In this document: piece after piece, positions 1-11,156 of the stretch
Position numbering within the stretch: the stretch's first letter is position 1
Layout: the number at the start of each line of letters is the position of its first letter
Source of the DNA: Alteribacter natronophilus
GTDB lineage: Bacteria; Bacillota; Bacilli; Bacillales; Salisediminibacteriaceae
Length of the DNA: 64,000 nucleotides
Assembly (NCBI RefSeq): GCF_006007885.1
Contig: NZ_VCRO01000001.1
Coordinates: 434,001-498,000, forward strand
Reading direction: 5' to 3'
The notes under the pieces: generated by a model
Databases searched by the model: none
The model's input: the letters and a program-made list of their open reading frames with translations, nothing else
What the model was told of the DNA's origin: nothing
Program-made: the position numbers and the translations under genes

Positions 1-687
1 CACAGTCCCGTTTCTGAGCAAAATTACAGGTGTGAACATGGCAAACCTTGCGACGAGAGCCATTCTCGGGGAACGGCTTGCAGAAATCGGCTATACCAGT
101 GGACGTTTGCCTGAAGCAGGGCAGGTATGTGTGAAGGTGCCGGTATTCAGTTTTGCAAAACTGAGAAGTGTGGATATTACACTGGGGCCGGAGATGAAGT
201 CGACGGGTGAAGTGATGGGCAAGGACGACACCCTTGAAAAAGCGCTCTACAAAGGGCTGGTCGCTTCGGGTATGAAAATTCCGACCTACGGTTCCGTTCT
301 GTTCACGGTGGCCGATAAGGATAAATCGGACATGATGAACCTGGTAAGACGCTTTCACAGAATCGGCTACCGTATTCTTGCCACAGGCGGTACTGCGGAA
401 AAGATTAAGGAAGAGAACATTCCGGTTACCGTCATCTCGAAAATCGGCGGCGAGAAACCGACCATGCTCGATACGATCAGGGAAGGAAAAACCCAGTTTG
501 TTATCAATACACTCACAAAAGGTAAACAGCCGGCCCGAGACGGATTCCGGATCAGAAGGGAAGCGGTTGAAAACGGCATCGTCTGCCTGACGAGTATGGA
601 TACAGCAGAAGCACTGGTCAGCGTTCTTGAAATGATGAGCTTCTCCACTGAAGCGATGGGCAGGACAAAAAGGGAGGCGGTTTTACG

Positions 688-691
<4 letters not shown>
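1..691 (+). CDS. carB: Carbamoyl-phosphate synthase large subunit, C-terminal part (cut by window edge)
   Basis: This is the last 229 residues of the large subunit, which makes carbamoyl phosphate from bicarbonate, ATP and glutamine-derived ammonia for pyrimidine synthesis. The reading frame is open from base 2 and continues off the left edge. The visible part begins with the end of the second ATP-grasp half ([20 protein letters not shown]) and runs into the MGS-like allosteric domain ([23 protein letters not shown], then the [12 protein letters not shown]-like region). In Bacilli that domain is where UMP and PRPP effects are usually placed. The stop overlaps the TTG start of pyrK by 3 bases, so the two are translationally coupled within the pyr operon. 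A paralogous arginine-type enzyme is possible in principle, but the pyrKDFE context makes the pyrimidine enzyme clear. Confidence 0.96.
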
Positions 692-3085
<2,394 letters not shown>

Positions 3086-3706
3086 ATGAGCAGTCAAACA
3101 GTAGCAAAAGCCTTACTTGATATTGAAGCGGTTTCACTGAAGCCTGACGAGCCCTTTACGTGGAGTTCGGGAATGAAATCACCGATCTACTGCGACAACA
3201 GGCTGACGATGAGTTATCCGGAAGTGAGAAAACAGATTGCCCAGGGGTTTGCCTCCCTGATCCGCAGTCACTATCCGAATGCAGAGGTAGTGGCAGGAAC
3301 AGCAACCGCCGGCATTCCCCACGCTGCATGGGTCGCTGAAGAGCTAAACCTTCCAATGATCTATGTACGTTCAAAAGCAAAAGAGCACGGCCGGAAAAAC
3401 AAGATTGAAGGCAGACTGAAAGAAGGAGATCGTGTCGTCATTATCGAAGATTTAATTTCGACCGGCGGATCCTCACTCCAGGCTGCATACGCTGTAAGGG
3501 AAGCAGGTGGAAGTGTTGAGGGTGTTGCAGCTATTTTCACCTACGGACTTCAGCAGGCAGAAGAAGCTTTTCGTAAAGCGGAAATCCCTTACGCGGCAAT
3601 TACCGACTTTGCCACCCTGTCAGCGGAGGCAGATCTTTCTGAAGAGCAGAAGCAGGCGCTCCGTTCCTGGCAGGAAGATCCCAAGGGCTGGTCAGATTAC
3701 CGTTAG
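3086..3706 (+). CDS. pyrE: Orotate phosphoribosyltransferase
   Basis: PyrE joins orotate to PRPP to give OMP, the step before PyrF. The 206-residue protein contains the type I phosphoribosyltransferase PRPP loop VVIIEDLISTGGSS near residue 115, preceded by the flexible catalytic loop KAKEHGRKNKIEG and the orotate-binding WSSGMKSPIYCDNR near residue 26. The ATG follows the pyrF stop immediately, with GGAGGA six to seven bases upstream inside pyrF. It is the last gene of the pyr operon as in B. subtilis. A methyltransferase follows after only 11 bases and may be read on the same transcript. Confidence 0.97.
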   Translation: MSSQTVAKALLDIEAVSLKPDEPFTWSSGMKSPIYCDNRLTMSYPEVRKQIAQGFASLIRSHYPNAEVVAGTATAGIPHAAWVAEELNLPMIYVRSKAKEHGRKNKIEGRLKEGDRVVIIEDLISTGGSSLQAAYAVREAGGSVEGVAAIFTYGLQQAEEAFRKAEIPYAAITDFATLSAEADLSEEQKQALRSWQEDPKGWSDYR

Positions 3707-3717
3707 GTTGTGATGAC

Positions 3718-4368
3718 GTGAGAAAAATGACAGGTACAGAGTTTGATGAGCGGGTTGATTTTTTTGACCGGATGGCCCGGACAGCCTGGCTCTCCACTCT
3801 GCATGATAAAATGATCGCATCAGCAGGAAAGCTTGAAGGAAAACGAATCTTTGATGCAGGTTGCGGAACCGGCAGGCTGCTCGCCCGGGCAGCGGGCAAA
3901 GAAACAAAGATTTCGGGAATCGATCTGTCGGAGGGCATGATTGAAGCATGCAGGAACCGTCTCAGGGCTGTATGTCCGGATCACAGGGTTGAGCTGGTAA
4001 TAGGGGATGCCGAGGAGCTGCCTTTTCAGGACCGGTCATTTGACGTCAGTTTCTGTGCGTGTGTGCTGTTTCTGATGCCTGATCCGAAACAGGCATTTTC
4101 CGAGCTTGCGAGAGTTACTGAGGACACGATCGTACTGCTGAATCCGTCAGAGCACCTCAACCTTCATTCAGCTGAACAGTACATAAAGGAAAACGCGCTG
4201 GATGGTGATGAAGCAGCGATGCTTCTTCAGTGGGGGAGAGTATCTGAACGTCGCCACCGGTTTTCCGAAGACCGGCTGAGTGAAATGGCGTCCAGTTCAG
4301 GTTTTTCATTCAGGAATCAGTACCTGATGGACGATCTCGCACTTCTATCCGTCCTGAGCAGGACATAA
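3718..4368 (+). CDS. Class I SAM-dependent methyltransferase, substrate unknown
   Basis: A 216-residue Rossmann-fold methyltransferase. Motif I is IFDAGCGTGRLL at about residues 45-56, followed by the acidic residue of strand 2 (SGIDLSEGMIEACR) and a motif with the AEELPFQDRSFD pattern typical of the methyltransferase-11 group (UbiE-like fold). No membrane segment or extra domain is visible, so the substrate cannot be named. GTG at 3718 is used as the start because the frame has no better upstream codon; ATG 3727 is possible and neither has a strong ribosome-binding site. It follows pyrE by 11 bases and ends just before a strong terminator, so it is probably the tail cistron of the pyr transcript. 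It is not part of the conserved B. subtilis order. Confidence 0.85.
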   Translation: MRKMTGTEFDERVDFFDRMARTAWLSTLHDKMIASAGKLEGKRIFDAGCGTGRLLARAAGKETKISGIDLSEGMIEACRNRLRAVCPDHRVELVIGDAEELPFQDRSFDVSFCACVLFLMPDPKQAFSELARVTEDTIVLLNPSEHLNLHSAEQYIKENALDGDEAAMLLQWGRVSERRHRFSEDRLSEMASSSGFSFRNQYLMDDLALLSVLSRT

Positions 4369-4378
4369 CTTAATGAGG

Positions 4379-4412
4379 GTGGCGGAATATATTCCGTCAC
4401 GCCTTTTTGTTT
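4379..4412 (+). terminator. Rho-independent terminator after the pyr operon and methyltransferase gene
   Basis: A ten-base arm GTGGCGGAAT at 4379-4388 pairs with ATTCCGTCAC at 4391-4400 (one G-U pair). It is followed by GCC and a run of five T at 4404-4408. Confidence 0.85.
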
Positions 4413-4598
4413 CGTGAAGGGGTGAGATATTAAGCGCAATCATTTCAGATATGGGCTATTTACAGGTTTTTTTCATGAAAATGAGCTCTGAAGGCTCAAA
4501 ACGGCCGTTCACGGCTGTAGCTATTTATTTCGGGAATCGATATATTAGTAATGTTACGTTTTTTTAAACTTTTCAGAAAGGTTCGGGGGTGACACACC

Positions 4599-6362
4599 AT
4601 GAACACGTTTAAACGCTTAAAACATTTTTACTGGCCTTATAAAGGGTACTTTTTCTGGTCGATTCTGTTTCTTCTTCTCGTAACGGGAGTTACCGTAGCC
4701 TATCCGGTAATCCTGCAGTTTACCATCGACAGCGTCATCGTTGCCGGAAACTATGATCTCGTGCCGTATGTGGCAATCGGATTCTTTCTTCTCATGGCAC
4801 TGAAAGGTCTGTTTACGTACTTTCATCAGTATCTGGGAGATCTGTTTGGAATCAAGGCGGTGTATAAAGTAAGGGACGCCCTGTACTACAAACTGCAGTT
4901 TTTGCCGTTTCGCTATTACGATAACGCCAGGACGGGGGACCTCATGTCACGACTGACGGCTGATGTCGAGGGATTCCGTTTCTTTTTGTCTTTCGGGTTC
5001 GCGCAGCTGATTAACCTGACCATGCTTGTAGGTCTGAGCATGGGGATTATGCTTTTTTACAGCCCCTCGCTTGCCCTGATTACGCTGGTGGCCATGCCGT
5101 TTCTTGCGGTTACGGTGTACCGGTTTGATAAGAAGGTGCACCCGGCATTTACGGACATCCGTAAATCGTTTGCGGGGATGACAACAAAAGTGCAGGAAAA
5201 CATCAGCGGCATGAATACGGTCAAGTCCCTGTCCAAGGAAGATTTTGAGATGGGGCGGTTCGACACGAAAAACACGGATTACAAAGACAAGTACGTGTAT
5301 ACAGCTAACATCTGGGCGAAGTATTTCCCCCTTATGGAGCTGATCGGTCAGATTTCAGTCGTCATTCTTCTCGGGTACGGAGGATTCCTGGTTATTACAA
5401 ATGCCATATCCCCGGGTGTACTGGTGGCTTTCTTCAGTCTCATCTGGTATATTATCGGCCCGCTTATGAACCTCGGATTTATTGTAAACACCTTCTCCCA
5501 GTCCAAGGCATCGGGAGAACGTCTCCTCCAGGTCCTTGATGAAGACGAGGATATTTTCGATAAGCCCGGCGCGATCACTGCCGAGCGTCTTGACGGTCAT
5601 GTACAGTTTGACCGGGTAAGTCACCGGTACAGCGAGGAGGAGGAACTGGCGCTTGATGATATCAGTTTCGACGCCCCTCCCGGGAAAACGATCGGACTGA
5701 TCGGTGCGACAGGTTCCGGGAAGACCTCCATCACCCAGCTTATTTCCCGTTTTTATGAACCGGACCGGGGCAACATTTTTGTTGATGGACGAACGATTGA
5801 CAGCTACACTCTGAAATCACTCAGGAAAAATATCGGCGTTGTACTTCAGGAGTCGTTCCTGTTCTCGTCATCAATCAAGGACAACATTTCCTACGGTGCT
5901 CCGGATGCCACGATAGAACAGATCCGGGATGCGGCAAAACGGGCACAGGCACACAATTTTATCATGGAACTGCCTAAAGGATATGATACAGTGCTTGGTG
6001 AACGGGGGATGGGCCTCTCGGGCGGCCAGAAGCAGCGGATCGCCATTGCCAGAGCTATCTGCATTGATCCTTCAATACTTATCCTCGATGATGCCACAAG
6101 CGCGGTGGATATGGAAACGGAAGGGAAAATACAGGCAGCGTTCCGCGAGGTAATGAAAGGACGCACCACATTTATCATTGCCCACCGGATTTCCTCTCTT
6201 ATGCACGCAGATGAAATTATCGTGCTTGATGACGGCAGAGTGGCAGAGCGGGGTACCCACGATGAACTCCTTGAGTCCGAGGCTGGGATATACAGAAGAA
6301 TCTACGACATCCAATTCAAGGACCGTCACGCTGTCCTTCAGGAAGCAACGGGGGGTGACTGA
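4599..6362 (+). CDS. ABC exporter half-transporter, subunit 1 (degenerate-site Walker B)
   Basis: A 587-residue half-transporter: six membrane helices (residues about 15-310) fused to an ATPase domain. Walker A is GATGSGKTS at about residue 369, the signature is a perfect LSGGQ at 473-477, and the Walker B region reads LILDDATSAVD. Aspartate (residue 498) therefore stands where catalytic glutamate is expected. This is the usual mark of one half of a heterodimeric type IV exporter such as B. subtilis YknU/YknV, YheI/YheH or BmrC/BmrD. The next gene, two bases away, has the complementary set of motifs. The substrate (drug, lipid or peptide) cannot be told from sequence. GGGGGTGACACACC precedes the ATG. 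The 186 bases upstream are AT-rich and probably hold the promoter, but no convincing -35/-10 pair was seen. Confidence 0.93.
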   Translation: MNTFKRLKHFYWPYKGYFFWSILFLLLVTGVTVAYPVILQFTIDSVIVAGNYDLVPYVAIGFFLLMALKGLFTYFHQYLGDLFGIKAVYKVRDALYYKLQFLPFRYYDNARTGDLMSRLTADVEGFRFFLSFGFAQLINLTMLVGLSMGIMLFYSPSLALITLVAMPFLAVTVYRFDKKVHPAFTDIRKSFAGMTTKVQENISGMNTVKSLSKEDFEMGRFDTKNTDYKDKYVYTANIWAKYFPLMELIGQISVVILLGYGGFLVITNAISPGVLVAFFSLIWYIIGPLMNLGFIVNTFSQSKASGERLLQVLDEDEDIFDKPGAITAERLDGHVQFDRVSHRYSEEEELALDDISFDAPPGKTIGLIGATGSGKTSITQLISRFYEPDRGNIFVDGRTIDSYTLKSLRKNIGVVLQESFLFSSSIKDNISYGAPDATIEQIRDAAKRAQAHNFIMELPKGYDTVLGERGMGLSGGQKQRIAIARAICIDPSILILDDATSAVDMETEGKIQAAFREVMKGRTTFIIAHRISSLMHADEIIVLDDGRVAERGTHDELLESEAGIYRRIYDIQFKDRHAVLQEATGGD

Positions 6363-6364
6363 GA

Positions 6365-8200
6365 ATGACAGAAGAAGAAAAACGACAACAGGAAACAGAA
6401 GACCGAACGCTGAAACGGTTCCATTACTCCACAGACCAGGCGATTGAAAAACCGTTTAACTGGAAGCAGATGATCAGGCTTCTTCACTATATGAAGCCTT
6501 ATTCCAGGAATCTGCTGCCCCTCGCCATCTTTGCCATGATTCTGTCAACAGCTGTTCGTCTGCTTGCTCCGCTGTTTATCGGGGCGTATGCACTGGACAA
6601 TATTGTTGAACATGGGGATCTGAATTTCCTCTGGCTCATGGTTGCTGTTCTTTCGGGGATGTACTTACTCTCTTGGATCGGAAACTATATGCGGATCCGC
6701 TTCATGAATAAACTCGGCCAGCTGGTTATTTTTGATCTCCGAAAAGCACTGTTCGATCATATCCAGCGCCTTTCCCACAGGTTCTTTGACCAGCGGTCTG
6801 CAGGCTCGATCCTGGTCCGCATAACCAACGATGTGAACTCCCTTCAGGAACTTTTTACAAACGGAGTTATCAACCTTCTCATGGATCTGATCATGCTTGC
6901 AGGAATCATCGTTATTCTGTTTATGATCAGTCCGGAACTGACACTTGCAATCATGATCATTCTGCCAATCATGTTCCTCATTTCCACACAGCTGAGAAGA
7001 AATATCCGAAGAGCGTGGCAGGACGTGCGTGTGAAGCAGTCGATGATCAATTCCCACCTGAATGAAAGTATTCAGGGAATCCGGGTAACACAGTCCTATA
7101 CCCAGGAAAAGGAAAACATAGGATTCTTCCACAGCATGAACGGGCAAAACTACGAATCATGGCGCAACGCTTCCCAGAAGAATGCTCTTTTCCGCCCATT
7201 TGTCGAGATCAGCGGTGCCATCGGTACAGCGGTTCTTCTCTGGTACGGTGTTGTCCTGATTCAGAATGAAGCTCTGACAATCGGTCAATTTGTTTCCTTT
7301 GCCATTTATATCGGTATGTTCTGGGAGCCGATTTCCCGTCTCGGTCAGGTGTATAACCAGCTTCTCATGGGGATGGCCTCTTCCGAGAGGATCTTTGAAT
7401 TCCTCGATGAACAGCCGAATGTACCTGAGAAAAAGAATGCGAAAAAGCTTCAGGTTGAAGGCGGCGACATCGTGTTTGATAATGTTGAATTTGCCTATAA
7501 CAGCGACCGGAAAGCTCTTAAAAACATCAGCCTTAAAATTAACAGCGGAGACACTGTTGCCCTTGTGGGGCACACAGGAAGCGGAAAAACAACGATCGTG
7601 AATCTGATCAGCCGCTTCTACGACCCGACTTCGGGCAAGGTGACGATTGATGGTCACGACCTCAGGGATGTCACTCTGAACAGCCTCAGAAAAAAAGTAA
7701 GTATCGTTCTTCAGGATACGTTTATTTTCTCAGGTACCATCATGGACAATATCCGTTTCGGACGTCCTGACGCCACTGATGAGGAAGTAATGGAGGCAGC
7801 CAAAACCGTTGGAGCCGATCCGTTTATCCAGCAGCTGAAAAACGGCTATGAAACCGAAGTGGAGGAGCGGGGGAACGTGCTGTCTGTCGGGGAACGTCAG
7901 CTGATCAGCTTTGCCCGTGCACTGCTTGCAGATCCACAGATTCTCATACTGGATGAAGCAACCGCTTCAATCGACACAGAAACAGAACAGCTCATCCAGC
8001 GTGCACTCAAGCGTCTTCTGCATGGCCGGACGGCGATTATGATCGCGCACCGTCTTTCCACTATCCGCGAAGCGGACAATATCATTGTCCTTGAGCAGGG
8101 CAGCATCCTTGAACAGGGAAATCATGATGAACTCATGGATAAAAAAGGCGAGTATTACCACCTTGTTAAAGCGCAGTTTAAAGTACTCAATACAGGATAA
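6365..8200 (+). CDS. ABC exporter half-transporter, subunit 2 (catalytic Walker B, degenerate signature)
   Basis: A 611-residue half-transporter with a longer N-terminal cytosolic lead, six membrane helices (about residues 45-330) and an ATPase domain. Walker A is GHTGSGKTT, and Walker B is LILDEATASID with catalytic Glu531. The signature is LSVGE (506-510) instead of LSGGQ. In the dimer its Walker motifs face the perfect LSGGQ of subunit 1, giving one competent site. Its own LSVGE faces the aspartate-type Walker B of subunit 1, giving the degenerate site. The gene starts two bases after the subunit 1 stop, so the products are made together. A strong terminator follows. The closest familiar pairs are YknU/YknV-like exporters; the cargo is unknown. 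Confidence 0.93.
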   Translation: MTEEEKRQQETEDRTLKRFHYSTDQAIEKPFNWKQMIRLLHYMKPYSRNLLPLAIFAMILSTAVRLLAPLFIGAYALDNIVEHGDLNFLWLMVAVLSGMYLLSWIGNYMRIRFMNKLGQLVIFDLRKALFDHIQRLSHRFFDQRSAGSILVRITNDVNSLQELFTNGVINLLMDLIMLAGIIVILFMISPELTLAIMIILPIMFLISTQLRRNIRRAWQDVRVKQSMINSHLNESIQGIRVTQSYTQEKENIGFFHSMNGQNYESWRNASQKNALFRPFVEISGAIGTAVLLWYGVVLIQNEALTIGQFVSFAIYIGMFWEPISRLGQVYNQLLMGMASSERIFEFLDEQPNVPEKKNAKKLQVEGGDIVFDNVEFAYNSDRKALKNISLKINSGDTVALVGHTGSGKTTIVNLISRFYDPTSGKVTIDGHDLRDVTLNSLRKKVSIVLQDTFIFSGTIMDNIRFGRPDATDEEVMEAAKTVGADPFIQQLKNGYETEVEERGNVLSVGERQLISFARALLADPQILILDEATASIDTETEQLIQRALKRLLHGRTAIMIAHRLSTIREADNIIVLEQGSILEQGNHDELMDKKGEYYHLVKAQFKVLNTG

Positions 8201-8207
8201 TCCAGGG

Positions 8208-8238
8208 GCACCTCCCGTCTTACGGGGGGTGTTTTTTA
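8208..8238 (+). terminator. Terminator after the ABC exporter operon
   Basis: CACCTCCCGT pairs with ACGGGGGGTG across a CTT loop (one G-U pair) and is followed by six T. It lies directly after the end of subunit 2. Confidence 0.88.
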
Positions 8239-8367
8239 TGAGTGGAAACAAGTTGGGGGATTCCCTTGTTCATAAAACCCGGATTGCGTCTGATTATTCT
8301 GAATTTAAACGAATGTTTAAATTAAGGGGGCTGGAAGGGGAGAATGGGGGAGTACAGTACAGTAAAA
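8239..8367. other. Non-coding spacer before the tandem repeat array
   Basis: About 130 bases between the exporter terminator and the first 52-bp repeat. It contains AATTTAAAC and GTTTAAATT as a small palindromic stretch near 8303-8323, but no gene or promoter that I can support. Confidence 0.4.
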
Positions 8368-8831
8368 AGGCTCCAATGGGGTCTGTAAAAGGCCGGGCCA
8401 TGATTACAGTGCAATAAAAAGGTCTCATAGAGGTCTATAAACGACCCGGCCATAAATATAGTGCCATAAAAGGCCTCAAAGAGAGCTGTAAATGGGCCGG
8501 CCAATATTACAGAGCAATAAACAGGCTTCAAAGAGACCTGTAAACAGTCCGGTCATGGTTACAGAGCAATAAACAGGCCCCAAAGAGGCCTGTAAAAGGT
8601 CTGGCCATGATTACAGTGCAATAAAAAGGTCTCATAGAGGTCTATAAACGACCCGGCCATAAATACAGTGCCATAAAAGGCCTCAAAGAGAGCTGTAAAT
8701 GGGCCGGCCAATATTACAGAGCAATAAACAGGCCCCAAAGAGGCCTGTAAAAGGTCTGGCCATGATTACAGTGCAATAATCAGGCCTCAAAGAGGTCTGT
8801 AAAAGGCCCGGGCATGATTACAGTGCAATAA
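8368..8831. repeat. Nine-unit tandem array of 51-52 bp repeats
   Basis: Nine head-to-tail imperfect units begin at 8368, 8420, 8471, 8523, 8575, 8627, 8678, 8730 and 8782. Each unit has the form AGGCCTCAAAGAGGCCTGTAAA, then a GGCCGG-type GC stretch, then CATGATTACAGTGCAATAA. The first part is a dyad (GGCCTC / GAGGCC) and the middle is often self-complementary (GGCCGGCC). Units 3 and 7 look identical, 2 and 6 differ at about one base, and 5 and 8 are nearly identical, so a block of units was itself duplicated. There are no unique spacers, so it is not a CRISPR. The period is not a multiple of three, so it is not a coding repeat. It lies between two convergently transcribed genes. Confidence 0.92.
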
Positions 8832-9065
8832 GTGGCTGGGACAGAAGTATTTGATGAGAATCAAAACGAAAAGCTGCCAGGCGGATGAAATATTCGCCGA
8901 CTCCTGCGGGAGGAAAAGCGCAGGTGAGACCCCTTAAGTAGCGAAGCACGCGGAGGCTCAGCCGCTTCCCGCGGAAAGCGGCGTATATTTCAGGAGCGAT
9001 TTACCTGCGGCGCGAATTGATTGTTCGGATTTTCATCTATTAAAACACTTCTGTCCCAGCCTCAC
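8832..9065. mobile_element. MITE-like element, copy 1, inserted in the 52-bp array
   Basis: A 234-bp element with ends GTGGCTGGGACAGAAGT and ACTTCTGTCCCAGCCTCAC, complementary over about 17 bases, with weaker complementarity continuing to about 45 bases inward. Inside it, AAATATTCGCC and GGCGTATATTT close a second stem around a GC-rich core (GACTCCTGCGGGAG, GGTGAGACCCC, GAGGCTCAGCCGC, CCCGCGGAAAGCG). No open frame of a transposase is present, so it would depend on an enzyme supplied elsewhere. A second copy lies at 27117-27354. Confidence 0.85.
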
Positions 9066-9087
9066 ACGGTCCCGGTCATGATTACAG
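9066..9087. repeat. Fragment of the 52-bp repeat on the far side of the MITE-like element
   Basis: ACGGTCCCGGTCATGATTAC continues the second half of the 52-bp unit directly after the element. The first 22 or so bases of that unit are missing at the junction. This shows that the array existed before the element arrived. Confidence 0.75.
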
Positions 9088-9166
9088 ATAAGTAAAAACA
9101 AGCATCGCCCTCGTCATAGGCAAACCCTTCGGTCCCTGAAGAACTGCCGTTGAAAGAAAAGACAGC

Positions 9167-9192
9167 AAAAAAAGCCACGAAAATTCGTGGCT
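9167..9192 (-). terminator. Terminator after rqcH (reads leftward)
   Basis: On the minus strand AGCCACGAATTTTCGTGGCT forms a stem of nine to ten pairs followed by a run of seven T. It lies about 50 bases beyond the rqcH stop. Confidence 0.88.
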
Positions 9193-9241
9193 CAATATCA
9201 TGCAGGGACTCTTAAACAGCTGTACTCATCAATAGTTTCCG

Positions 9242-10939
9242 CTACTTTACTCTCAGATCCCTGACCTGCTCCTCGTCCGGCGTGACAAACAGGGTTGTCT
9301 GATTATCGTAAATCACGTAACCAGGTTTTGAACCACTCGGCTTTTTTACATGCCTGATTAAGGTGTAGTCCACAGGCACCTGCCCTGAGCTTCTTGCTTT
9401 ACTGAAATAGGCGGCCAGGTTGGCTGCTTCATGCAGGGTGGTGTCGGAAAACTCCTGACTCCTGATGACAACGTGGGAGCCTGGAATGTCCTTCGTGTGA
9501 AGCCATGTATCATCCTGCCTGGCCATCCGGTTTGTTACATATTCATTCTGTTTGTTGTTTTTACCGACGAAAATATCAATGCCCTCGCTGGAGAGGTACT
9601 TTTCAGGCTGGGGTACACCGGGCTTTTTCTTTTTCTTCCCGGTCCGGCGTTTTTTGATATACCCCTCATCAGCAAGCTCTTCCCGTATATCCTCCAGGTC
9701 TTTCGGAGCGGCCGTTTCCACCTGCTGAATGACGTCTTCCAGATAGCGCATTTCCTCTTCTGCTTTTTTGATCTGCTCCCGCACGACGGCTACACTGTTC
9801 TTCAGTTTTGTATACTTTCTGAAGTAGTTCTGGGCATTTTGTGAAGGGGATTTCTGTGGATCAAGCGGAATGGAGACCGTCTGCTGATCAGGGTCGTAGT
9901 AATCCGTTACCTCGACACTTTTGTCCCTTTCCCTGACCAGGTGCATATGAGCGGTCAGAAGTTCTCCAAAACGCTGGTAACGCCCTGCTTTTTCGGAGTC
10001 TTTCAGCGTGTTTTCGAGCTTTTTGATTTTCTTTTTGTTTCTGCTGTGCTCGTTCTTTAGCATCCGCTCCAGATCATGTGCCTGCTGTTTGACCCTGTCT
10101 CTTTCGGCTTTTCCGGAAAAAAACCGGTCGAGCATTGCGTGGACAGAGTCAAACCTTTCAGCCTCGCCCTTAACATGTGTAAGTTCGATCACGGAAAACT
10201 TACCGTTTTTAATCTGGGGCGTGCAGTTTTGTGTTTTTACAGGTTCAAGCACACTCATAAAGGCCTCCGGCAGTGTCGTCTGATTGACGAGGCCTGCACG
10301 GTGCTGGATTTCCTTAACCACCAGCGGTGAAAGTCCGCTGAACTTGCCGATCAGCTGTTTATCGATCTTTCCCTGCTGAAACTGGATCTTCCTGATAAGC
10401 GTGTTTTCGTCGGCTTCAAGAGGATTTATTTTATCCAGATGCGGGGGCTCTTTGTAAGGCTGGCCCGGAAGCACAGTCCGGTACGTGGACAGGGAAGGTG
10501 GAATATGTTTGATGCTGTCGAGAATCAAATTTTCGTCATCATCCACAAGCATGATATTACTGTGGCGTCCCATCAGTTCCAGAACGAGCTTTTTAGTTGA
10601 AACATCCCCAAGTTCATTACGGCCTTTTACGTAGAAAGTGACGATCCGCTCCAGTCCGTCCTGTTCAATTTTCTCAAGCATCCCGCCCTCCAGGTGTTTC
10701 CTGAGAAGCATACAGAACATAGGAGGTTCCTTCGGGTTTTCATACTTTTCCTCCGTCAGGTGAAAGCGGGCAAAGCTTGCGTTCACGCTGATCAGAAGTG
10801 AATGGTTTTTTCCGCCTGCCCGGACGGTAAAAACCAGATCCGATTTATAGGGCTGGTGAATCTTCGTTATTCTTCCTGGCACCAGCGTATCCGTAAGACT
10901 GTCTGTTACTGCTTTTGTTACGATTCCGTCAAAAGCCAT
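9242..10939 (-). CDS. rqcH: Ribosome quality-control protein RqcH (NFACT family, formerly FbpA/YloA)
   Basis: RqcH binds obstructed 50S subunits carrying peptidyl-tRNA and adds C-terminal alanine tails that mark the stalled peptide for degradation. The 565-residue protein has the N-terminal NFACT-N domain (MAFDGIVTKAVTDSL), a middle helix-hairpin and long charged coiled coil (about residues 270-420), and the C-terminal NFACT-R domain with the diagnostic DDTWLHTKDIPGSHVVIRS. It was once annotated as a fibronectin-binding protein. It is divergent from yloB with a 217-base gap and sits where yloA lies in B. subtilis. On the minus strand its promoter appears to be an extended -10 type. Confidence 0.96.
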   Translation of the reverse strand: MAFDGIVTKAVTDSLTDTLVPGRITKIHQPYKSDLVFTVRAGGKNHSLLISVNASFARFHLTEEKYENPKEPPMFCMLLRKHLEGGMLEKIEQDGLERIVTFYVKGRNELGDVSTKKLVLELMGRHSNIMLVDDDENLILDSIKHIPPSLSTYRTVLPGQPYKEPPHLDKINPLEADENTLIRKIQFQQGKIDKQLIGKFSGLSPLVVKEIQHRAGLVNQTTLPEAFMSVLEPVKTQNCTPQIKNGKFSVIELTHVKGEAERFDSVHAMLDRFFSGKAERDRVKQQAHDLERMLKNEHSRNKKKIKKLENTLKDSEKAGRYQRFGELLTAHMHLVRERDKSVEVTDYYDPDQQTVSIPLDPQKSPSQNAQNYFRKYTKLKNSVAVVREQIKKAEEEMRYLEDVIQQVETAAPKDLEDIREELADEGYIKKRRTGKKKKKPGVPQPEKYLSSEGIDIFVGKNNKQNEYVTNRMARQDDTWLHTKDIPGSHVVIRSQEFSDTTLHEAANLAAYFSKARSSGQVPVDYTLIRHVKKPSGSKPGYVIYDNQTTLFVTPDEEQVRDLRVK

Positions 10940-10973
10940 TCTTCATCACCGCCAATCTGCACATTCGGTCTTC

Positions 10974-10982
10974 ATTATAGCA
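10974..10982 (-). promoter_or_regulatory. Extended -10 promoter of rqcH
   Basis: Read on the minus strand the sequence is TGCTATAAT, a perfect -10 with the TG extension, 35 bases before the rqcH start. No good -35 is visible, which fits an extended -10 promoter. Confidence 0.6.
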
Positions 10983-11156
10983 GAAAGAAGGTTCGGTGCG
11001 CTTCCTTCCACTCTCATTTTCAGCCAGGCTCATGTCATCTTTCAGGCCCGTCCCGAATAGAGATAGCTTGTAAAGGTTGTCTTATCGGAATTGCGGACGG
11101 GGCGAGTGCCGGCCCGGATCGGGTGTTTGGAAAAACGGAGGAGTTGAGGTGAAGGC

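Noticed and set aside
8085-8531. Open frames on both strands across the start of the 52-bp array
   Set aside because: The period is not a multiple of three, the plus-strand frame overlaps the exporter end, and no ribosome-binding site or family match is seen.
8368-8831. CRISPR array
   Set aside because: The repeats are contiguous with no unique spacers, and no cas gene is visible in the window.
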